Part shown: positions 1-5,144 of the stretch, piece after piece
How positions within the stretch are numbered: position 1 is the stretch's first letter
How the letters are laid out: every line of letters starts with the position of its first letter
DNA from: Fidelibacterota bacterium
GTDB taxonomy: Bacteria; Fidelibacterota; UBA2242
Assembly (NCBI GenBank): GCA_003645845.1
Contig: QNCV01000092.1
Location: 1 to 8,546 of the forward strand
Length of the DNA stretch: 8,546 bases
Direction of reading: 5' to 3'
Notes under the pieces: generated by a model
What the model was told of the DNA's origin: nothing
The model's input: the letters and a program-made list of their open reading frames with translations, nothing else
The model's database searches: none
Program-made: the position numbers and the translations under genes

Positions 1-635
1 AACTCCGCTATTCTGGCTCTGATTTTCTGTTGTAATTGGATCAGAGCGAACATATTCATAAATGCGGCTTTATAAGCATCGTTGGACCTGAAGCGGACAT
101 TGGTATTGAGATACAAAGTATCATTTTCACCTTTTAATAGGCGGCACCAGATGCTTTGCAGACAGGCGGGATCATAACAGGTGTTGTCTTCCCATACTTT
201 CCAGGTAATGGCCTGAGCGCGTCGGGTATAGGGGACTTTGGCCAACTTCCGGGCGATCAGTTCGATTTGATCAATGGGTTTTTCAATTCCTGGCACAATA
301 TAATTAAAAAGCCGCTGGTGATATGTGTATTCCCATTTTGTGTCGTCGGGATCATTGGCGTCCCGGACGCAGTGATCTTTGATACCTTCGACGACCTCCA
401 ACACATATTCCTGCAAATCTTCCAGCCCGCCGGGCATGTCGCGATGAATCATCGGTTCTGCCAGAGGATCATGGATAACGACAGTCATTGAACAATCTTT
501 GCTGGGCGGATCATCCGGTTTGTCGTACTCGGTTTTAATATCACAACCTTTTCGATACACTTCTAAAACCGATTTTTCCCAGGCTTCGGCAAGCGAATTG
601 CCCTCAACGAATAATACAGGAATATGTCCCTCCAT
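1..635 (-). CDS. thyA: Thymidylate synthase, archaeal-type, N-terminal 211 residues (3' end outside window)
   Basis: This would be the folate-dependent enzyme that methylates dUMP to dTMP in the cytoplasm. The frame opens at ATG 635, five bases after an AAGGAG ribosome binding site (646-641), and stays open to the window edge. Seen in the protein: an opening with EGNSLAEAW (residues 11-19), the paired arginines TRR (137-139) that in this family contact phosphate, and the nucleophile cysteine in DPACLQ (Cys158). The dUMP-binding block RSNDAYKAAFMN (183-194) lines up one-for-one with E. coli Arg166-Asn177. The final Asn of that block (194) is the residue that favours dUMP; dCMP hydroxymethylases carry Asp there. 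The cysteine-to-arginine distance is 25 residues against 20 in E. coli, so one hairpin is longer. The N-terminal region resembles archaeal-type enzymes more than E. coli ThyA. The C-terminal folate-binding end is not in the window. The gene has its own candidate promoter and lies 267 bp from the HIT gene. The family call is firm; the archaeal-type label is from memory of the family. Confidence 0.9.
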   Translation of the reverse strand, partial: MEGHIPVLFVEGNSLAEAWEKSVLEVYRKGCDIKTEYDKPDDPPSKDCSMTVVIHDPLAEPMIHRDMPGGLEDLQEYVLEVVEGIKDHCVRDANDPDDTKWEYTYHQRLFNYIVPGIEKPIDQIELIARKLAKVPYTRRAQAITWKVWEDNTCYDPACLQSIWCRLLKGENDTLYLNTNVRFRSNDAYKAAFMNMFALIQLQQKIRARIAE

Positions 636-670
636 CACCGCTCCTTCATTTTGGTTAAAAAAGCGTAGTG

Positions 671-700
671 AATATAAGAGAATATTTTCAAAAATGGAAA
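671..700 (-). promoter_or_regulatory. Possible sigma70-type promoter for thyA
   Basis: On the minus strand a -35-like TTTCCA (700-695; 4 of 6 consensus bases) and a -10-like TATATT (676-671) are separated by 18 bp. A start near 664 would give a leader of about 28 bases that includes the AAGGAG site before the thyA ATG. The match is modest and the region is AT-rich, so chance is a real alternative. Confidence 0.35.
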
Positions 701-709
701 GATGGAGAA

Positions 710-726
710 AAACCTTCCAAAGGTTT
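710..726 (-). terminator. Weak hairpin, possible end of the ANL/EF-G-like/HIT operon
   Basis: A perfect 7-bp inverted repeat (AAACCTT, three-base loop, AAGGTTT) is followed on the minus strand by TTCTCC. Counting the last stem bases it ends in a run of five T. It lies between the HIT gene and the candidate thyA promoter, where a terminator would be expected. Only two pairs are G-C and the T-run is short, so termination would be inefficient at best. Confidence 0.3.
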
Positions 727-902
727 ATTCGGTTGTTTTCGGATTTTGTGAATTCCTTTAATGCTCGTTACAGAGCAAAGATCAGCGACCAATAATACCG
801 ATCAGTCAGGTAAGAATCAGTAAAAATCAAATCTAAATCACTAACAACCCTGCAGGTAAGACAGGACCGGGAAAACCGAAAAGTATAATCCATAAGCCGG
901 AC

Positions 903-1412
903 TTATTCAATCGAAGAGACGGTGTTATCCGGCAAATTTTTAAAATAATTGTACAGGGTTTTCCAGGTCTCTTTCAATCCCTGACTAACGACTTTGGTAT
1001 GGCCGGTGACGGGCATAAAATTCGTATCGCCGTTCCATCGGGGAACAATATGAATATGCAGATGCTCTTTCAGACCGGCGCCTGCAACTTCGCCGTAATT
1101 TATACCGATGTTAAATCCCTGGGCGTTCAGATGCTTTGTCAGTGCTTTCTGGCAATGTGCGATTAAATTCATTAGTTCTAGTTTTGTCATATCATCCAGT
1201 TCACTGATTTCCGATGTATGCTGATTAGGAGCAATCATGAGGTGACCGTTATTATAGGGATAATAATTCATCATCACCATGGCATTATTGCTTCGATAAA
1301 GCACCAGGTTGACGGTATCTTTTTTCTCATGCAGATATCTACAGAAAAAACAGTCTTCCTCTTTCGGACCCTTGATATATTCAATCCGCCAGGGCGCCCA
1401 AAGCCGCTTCAT
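903..1412 (-). CDS. HIT-family nucleotide phosphorylase/hydrolase (Ap4A phosphorylase-like)
   Basis: A 169-residue cytoplasmic enzyme of the histidine-triad superfamily, whose members cleave the alpha-phosphate of adenylated compounds or dinucleoside polyphosphates. Seen: the N-terminal LWAPWR..YI segment (4-13) typical of the bacterial HIT branch related to Ap4A phosphorylases, a CFFC zinc pair (Cys21, Cys24), GHLMIAPNQH (56-65) with a probable zinc-ligand histidine, and an intact catalytic triad HLHIHIVPRW (His117, His119, His121). A downstream Asn-Phe-Met-Pro (131-134) is also usual for this branch. The length is normal for the family. The ATG at 1412 lies 5 bp after the EF-G-like stop codon, and its only good ribosome binding site (GAGGAG, 1429-1424) sits inside the last codons of that gene, so translation is probably coupled. 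Substrate cannot be told from sequence: Ap4A, Ap3A or acyl-/aminoacyl-AMP are the realistic options. Confidence 0.92.
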   Translation of the reverse strand: MKRLWAPWRIEYIKGPKEEDCFFCRYLHEKKDTVNLVLYRSNNAMVMMNYYPYNNGHLMIAPNQHTSEISELDDMTKLELMNLIAHCQKALTKHLNAQGFNIGINYGEVAGAGLKEHLHIHIVPRWNGDTNFMPVTGHTKVVSQGLKETWKTLYNYFKNLPDNTVSSIE

Positions 1413-1417
1413 AATGT

Positions 1418-3502
1418 CTAATGCTCCTCTTCGAGTTCCCGTTTGTGCTCTGCTACAACTTTTTCCTGGATTTCGCGGGGCATCGGTTCATAATGAGAAA
1501 AGGACTGTTTATGCATACCTTTTCCCTGGGTCATAGATCGCAGGGAAGTACTGTAGCGATAGAGTTCAGTCAAAGGAACTTTTGCCTTGATTTTCTGGAA
1601 CGCTCCTTCAGCATTCATGCCCTGAATTTTTCCACGGCGTACAGAAATATCGCCCATGATATCACCCATAAATTCTTCAGGGACGATAACCGTCAGATCA
1701 TAGATCGGTTCAAGCAGAATTGGATCCGCCGCCATAAAGGCCTCTTTAAAAGCGCCTTTTCCCGCAATCTGGAAAGCGATATCCTTGGAATCGACCGGGT
1801 GCATCTTTCCATCATAGAAGTTTGCTTTCACGTCAGTAACTGTATATCCGGCGAGAATACCTTCTTCGCAAGCGGCTTTGACACCTTTTTCCACAGAAGG
1901 TACAAAGACACGGTCAACATTCTGACCAACAAGGGTATTTGTAAATTCGACTCCGGTGCCCCGTTCTGTGGGTTCAACCGTCATCCAGACTTCGGCAAAC
2001 TGGCCGGCGCCGCCGGATTGTTTTTTGTGACGGTATTTTGAATCCGCCTTTTTCCGGATAGTTTCCCGATAGGGAATACGAGGCGGTAATTGATTGACTT
2101 CGACGTTGAATTTTTGTTTCAGTCTTTCCAGTAAGATCGTTAGATGTAATTCACCCTGTCCTGAGAGAATTGTCTGTTTCAATTCCGGATCATAGTGAAA
2201 TGTTGCAGTGGGGTCTTCGTCGGTGAGAGTTTGCAGACCGGCGTTGATTTTTTCTTCGTCGTCACGGGATTTCGGTTCAATGGCAACCTGCAACACCGGT
2301 TCGGGAAGATCTATTTTCGGAAAGGTGATTGGAGATTTCGAATCACAGAGTGTATCATTGGTATGAGTATTTTTCAACTTAACGACGGTTCCGATATCAC
2401 CGGCATGCAGATGCGCCACTTCATATTTCTCTTTTCCGTTTGCGACGAAAATCTGGTTAATCCGTTCGTAGTTTCCGGTATTTGTATTTAACAAATCAAT
2501 ACCTGACCGAACACTGCCTGACATTACTCTGAAGTAGGACAATTCGCCGATATGTTTTTCACTGGTGGTTTTAAAGATCAGAAGGGAGGTCGGTTCGCTG
2601 TCATCAATTTTTCGTTCTACGGTATTGTCTTTGTAATTACCGCTGATTTTTCCGCGAAAGTCCGGTTTCGGCCCGTAATTGACGATGGCGTCAAGTAAGG
2701 TAGAACAGCCGACATTCTGATAAGCAGAAGTTGTAAACACCGGGAAAATACTCCGTGAGATAATGGCATTGGCCAAACCATTCATCAATTCAGTTTCAGT
2801 CAGCGTGCCCTCCTCAAAGAATTTCTCAAGAAGAGCATCGTCGGATTCCGCTACAAATTCGGTAATCTGCTCCCGTAATTTTTCAACTTCTTCCTTCAAA
2901 TCGGCAGGCACGTCCTGCTCGGTTGCTTTGCCCTTTCCGTCTTTTGAAAATTTGAACATTTTGTTTTTCAGAACATCGACAACAGCATCGAAATCAACAC
3001 CCTGGTTTACCGGAATCTGAAAAGGAACCACCTGATTGCCGAAGGATTCACGCATTCCTTCCAGAGTTTTTTCGAAATTGGCGTGTTCCTTATCAAGCAT
3101 GTTAACGACAAAAAAGACCGGCAGCCGATCCTCTTTGGTATATTTGAAAACCAATTCGGTTCCTAACTCTACACCGGATTGGGCATGCACAACTATCAGC
3201 CCGAGATCAACAACCGTAGTTACGGCTTTCGATTCACTGATAAAATCCAGGTAGCCCGGGGTATCAATGATATTGATTTTGGTTTTATTCCATTCAGCAT
3301 GCAGCAGGGAGGCTGAAATAGAAAATTTACGGGATATTTCATCCTCGTTGTAATCCGATACGGTTGTCCCGTCGTCGATCCTACCGAGACGATTACTTCC
3401 GCCGGAAGTATAAATCATGGCTTCCACCAGCGATGTCTTTCCTGCAGATGCATGACCAAGAACAGCTAGATTGCGTATTTCATCTGTTTGAAATTCCTTC
3501 AA
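1418..3502 (-). CDS. EF-G-like translational GTPase (EF-G2 type)
   Basis: A 694-residue ribosome-associated GTPase homologue with all five EF-G domains. G domain (about 1-275): P-loop GHASAGKTS (16-24), G3 DTPGYLDF (80-87), G4 NMLDK (134-138), G5 TSAY (258-261). Domain II is about 290-390, domain III about 400-475 with GQGELHL (448-454), domain IV about 476-600 with the YRHKKQSGGAGQF tip-domain signature (490-502), and domain V about 603-690 with MGDIMGDISVRRG (612-624). It differs from canonical EF-G. The G3 histidine that activates water is Tyr84, the switch I RGIT motif reads RKFS (58-61), and the G4 NKxD lysine is Met135. These changes are familiar from the EF-G2 (EF-G-like) paralogue family, so this is probably not the housekeeping translocase. 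The start is TTG at 3502, chosen because TAAGGAGG (overlapping the upstream stop) lies seven bases before it and no closer ATG fits. It is the second gene of an operon, 12 bp behind the ANL gene and 5 bp ahead of the HIT gene. Its cellular role is unknown. Confidence 0.93.
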   Translation of the reverse strand: MKEFQTDEIRNLAVLGHASAGKTSLVEAMIYTSGGSNRLGRIDDGTTVSDYNEDEISRKFSISASLLHAEWNKTKINIIDTPGYLDFISESKAVTTVVDLGLIVVHAQSGVELGTELVFKYTKEDRLPVFFVVNMLDKEHANFEKTLEGMRESFGNQVVPFQIPVNQGVDFDAVVDVLKNKMFKFSKDGKGKATEQDVPADLKEEVEKLREQITEFVAESDDALLEKFFEEGTLTETELMNGLANAIISRSIFPVFTTSAYQNVGCSTLLDAIVNYGPKPDFRGKISGNYKDNTVERKIDDSEPTSLLIFKTTSEKHIGELSYFRVMSGSVRSGIDLLNTNTGNYERINQIFVANGKEKYEVAHLHAGDIGTVVKLKNTHTNDTLCDSKSPITFPKIDLPEPVLQVAIEPKSRDDEEKINAGLQTLTDEDPTATFHYDPELKQTILSGQGELHLTILLERLKQKFNVEVNQLPPRIPYRETIRKKADSKYRHKKQSGGAGQFAEVWMTVEPTERGTGVEFTNTLVGQNVDRVFVPSVEKGVKAACEEGILAGYTVTDVKANFYDGKMHPVDSKDIAFQIAGKGAFKEAFMAADPILLEPIYDLTVIVPEEFMGDIMGDISVRRGKIQGMNAEGAFQKIKAKVPLTELYRYSTSLRSMTQGKGMHKQSFSHYEPMPREIQEKVVAEHKRELEEEH
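1424..1429 (-). promoter_or_regulatory. Ribosome binding site of the HIT gene, inside the EF-G-like gene end
   Basis: GAGGAG lies 11 bases upstream of the HIT ATG and is made from the glutamate codons that end the EF-G-like protein. The spacing is somewhat long. The stop TAG of the upstream gene falls between this site and the ATG, so ribosomes finishing the EF-G-like protein are positioned to restart here. Confidence 0.65.
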
Positions 3503-3509
3503 AATTATT

Positions 3510-3516
3510 CCTCCTT
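3510..3516 (-). promoter_or_regulatory. Strong ribosome binding site that fixes the TTG start of the EF-G-like gene
   Basis: AAGGAGG, a near-complete match to the 16S rRNA 3' tail, sits seven bases before TTG 3502. Its two A bases belong to the TAA stop of the upstream ANL gene (3517-3515). The strength and spacing of the site are the reason for accepting a TTG start. Confidence 0.85.
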
Positions 3517-5011
3517 AATGTTCATCAAATGTGATATGTGATTTTTTTATAATTCCTACGCAGTTTCGATCAAAATGATCGATTACCTTGATTTTTTCGG
3601 GAACTGTATATTTGGGAAGATATTCTTTCAAATACGACATAAATTTATTCACATCCAATTCATTTTCATTATCGAGTGTGACGATCAGGGTTAAAAGGTC
3701 GTGCCAGTGATTTTGCTTCGAGCTGAAAACCGTGGCTTCGGAAATTCCATTGTATTTTTTAGCAACCGAGATAATCTGATTCGGATCGACCCGGAAACCG
3801 TATCTGTAAAACCAGTCGCTTTTTTTGCATATCCAGTAAAGATAACCCTCATCATCCTGACGTGCCACATCACCGGTGTCGATCCATTCATCGGTAGGTG
3901 AATACCGATCAATATAGTGATCAAATGTATTTTTTCCTTTTACATAAAGATATCCCGGTTCATTTGTACCCAATGGGTTGCCACGATCGTCGAGAATTTT
4001 GACCTTACAACAGGAGAGTGGTTTGCCCACCGAGGCCGTATTAATAAAACGATCGTTGAAATTCATGGCGATAACAGGGGCTTCGGCGACACCGTATGCC
4101 TCAATAACCTGTGCGTTATAACGCCTGAAGATGATATTTTTAACATCGATTGAAAAACTTCCGCACACCGGGATGTAAAATTCAATCGATTTAAGCTTTT
4201 TGGGCTCCAGATATTTTTCACTGATTAGTTCTTTGATAAATCCGCTATTGCTGACGAAAATATTGACACCATGCTTTTGAATGGATTTGTACAATTCACT
4301 CCTGGAACTGTCAAAAGGAATAACAATGGTGTTGCCGGTAACAATGGCCAGATTAATCACCAAACTAAATGGGAAATAGTGGAAATAGGGCAGACTTGTA
4401 TAAATACGGAACTGGTAATTTTTATGAAATCGCTCGGAGACAGACAGAGCGGTTGTGATTATACTTTCATGTGTAAAAACCAGGGATTTAGGGTGTGTAA
4501 AATCACCTGCGCTGAATAATACCACCGCATTATTACGGGTGTTATAATTTTTCAATAGTTCTTTAGAATCGGAATCCCTGATCAGATCGTAAATATTGAC
4601 CGCATCGTTGCCGGTTTCCCGTCCATGAATAAAAAACCTAATCGGATGGGCCGATAAATTTCGGATGTGGTCTGCATACGACTGAAATTCCACGGAGTAG
4701 ATCAGGGAATCGACTCTTGTGGTTGTTGCCAGAGTTGCAACCTCATCTTCCGGCATTGTCCACGGTAACAGAGAAGCAAGAGCGCCGGTATTTAACACCG
4801 CAAGATAAGTAAGAACAAATTCGGGACAATTCTGCAACAGGATTCCGACTGTTTGTCCTGATTTCACTCCGGCGTTCTGCAATTCCCTGGATATCGATGA
4901 AATCTGAGACGCCGCTTTCTGAAAAGATATCTTATAATCCCCGTGGATGATAAAGGGTTTATCAGGGGTATTTTCGGCGGAATGATATATAAATTCGGTT
5001 AGATTGTTCAT
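3515..5011 (-). CDS. ANL-superfamily (acyl-CoA synthetase-like) protein with degenerate catalytic motifs
   Basis: A 498-residue cytoplasmic protein with the AMP-binding fold: large N-terminal domain about 1-385 and C-terminal lid about 390-498. Recognisable landmarks are an N-terminal TPDKPF..G..KISF segment (15-30), YGVAE (306-310, motif A5), DTGD (378-381, motif A7), YGFRVDP (404-410, motif A8) and a terminal GIIKKSHI (486-493, motif A10). Several key positions are changed. The P-loop (A3), normally SGTTGxPKG, reads SAGDFTHPKS (167-176). A5 has Ala309 where Thr is usual. The GR before the hinge reads CK (395-396). The A10 catalytic lysine is Ile487. In characterised ANL enzymes these positions serve ATP binding and adenylation, so ordinary acyl-CoA synthetase activity is doubtful; a pseudoenzyme, or use of preformed acyl-AMP, is possible. 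It is the first gene of an operon under the promoter at 5080-5052. No clear ribosome binding site precedes ATG 5011; a tiny upstream frame overlaps it instead. The acyl substrate, if any, cannot be inferred. Confidence 0.88.
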   Translation of the reverse strand: MNNLTEFIYHSAENTPDKPFIIHGDYKISFQKAASQISSISRELQNAGVKSGQTVGILLQNCPEFVLTYLAVLNTGALASLLPWTMPEDEVATLATTTRVDSLIYSVEFQSYADHIRNLSAHPIRFFIHGRETGNDAVNIYDLIRDSDSKELLKNYNTRNNAVVLFSAGDFTHPKSLVFTHESIITTALSVSERFHKNYQFRIYTSLPYFHYFPFSLVINLAIVTGNTIVIPFDSSRSELYKSIQKHGVNIFVSNSGFIKELISEKYLEPKKLKSIEFYIPVCGSFSIDVKNIIFRRYNAQVIEAYGVAEAPVIAMNFNDRFINTASVGKPLSCCKVKILDDRGNPLGTNEPGYLYVKGKNTFDHYIDRYSPTDEWIDTGDVARQDDEGYLYWICKKSDWFYRYGFRVDPNQIISVAKKYNGISEATVFSSKQNHWHDLLTLIVTLDNENELDVNKFMSYLKEYLPKYTVPEKIKVIDHFDRNCVGIIKKSHITFDEH

Positions 5012-5022
5012 TGATTATTCAT
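5008..5022 (-). other. Four-codon upstream frame (MNNQ) overlapping the ANL start codon
   Basis: ATG AAT AAT CAA TGA begins 11 bases before the ANL ATG, in another frame, and its TGA overlaps that ATG as ATGA. The two starts form an imperfect 11-base tandem repeat (ATGAATAATCA and ATGAACAATCT). The leader is T-rich, with runs of six, five and six T, and lacks a Shine-Dalgarno sequence. The small frame could couple translation to the ANL gene, or be a chance by-product of the repeat. Confidence 0.35.
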
Positions 5023-5051
5023 GGAAAAAAGTAAAAATAAAAAAGCAGAAA

Positions 5052-5080
5052 ATATTAATGAAATTCCGTCTGTATGTCAA
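5052..5080 (-). promoter_or_regulatory. Sigma70-type promoter of the ANL/EF-G-like/HIT operon
   Basis: On the minus strand a perfect -35 box TTGACA (5080-5075) is followed after exactly 17 bp by TAATAT (5057-5052; 4 of 6 bases of the -10 consensus). Transcription would start near 5045, giving a leader of about 33 bases before ATG 5011. It is the clearest promoter in the window and lies in the only sizeable gap before the operon. Confidence 0.75.
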
Positions 5081-5097
5081 GTGATTTACTCGGTTAA

Positions 5098-5111
5098 TTA
5101 AATTAATTTAA
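5098..5111. promoter_or_regulatory. AT-only palindrome upstream of the operon promoter
   Basis: TTAAATTAATTTAA is a perfect 14-bp palindrome made only of A and T, 17 bp upstream of the -35 box in a longer AT-rich stretch (5094-5120). That puts it at about -53 to -66 from the likely transcription start. It could be an UP-like element or an operator; an AT-rich palindrome can also arise by chance. Confidence 0.3.
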
Positions 5112-5144
5112 GTATTAAAAAGGGTGCGAAATCAAAGGATTATA

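Larger units (their letters stand above)
636..902. other. Intergenic region between HIT gene and thyA
   Basis: No believable gene is seen in this 267-bp gap on either strand. It holds, in the direction of transcription, a 9-bp direct repeat (CAGGTAAGA on the plus strand at 853-861 and 807-815), a cluster of minus-strand TGATT/TGAT words (840-781), the hairpin at 726-710, a possible promoter at 700-671 and the thyA ribosome binding site at 646-641. An open plus-strand frame at 499-795 covers part of it, but also runs antisense into thyA and has no recognisable protein features. Confidence 0.6.

Noticed and set aside
156..795. Two plus-strand frames of about 100 residues
   Set aside because: The first is antisense to thyA, whose catalytic motifs are clear; the second covers the thyA start and the intergenic gap, has no ribosome binding site worth naming and no recognisable features.
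851..858. CCTGCAGG-like palindrome next to the HIT gene end
   Set aside because: Only a short restriction-site-sized palindrome on an imperfect match to the plus-strand text (CCCTGCAGGT); this length is expected by chance and nothing else marks it.
863..902. Hairpin directly after the HIT gene
   Set aside because: CCGG words flank the stretch and CGG/CCG can pair, but stems are three or four bases with no T-run following, too weak for a terminator.
1421..2041. A 206-residue open frame on the plus strand
   Set aside because: It lies fully antisense to the EF-G-like gene, whose domains IV and V are unmistakable over the same bases; the plus-strand product shows no motif or good start site.
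5112..5144. Terminator after the secreted-protein gene
   Set aside because: A run of five T is present on the minus strand (CACCCTTTTTAATAC) but no stable hairpin precedes it, so readthrough into the next operon cannot be excluded.
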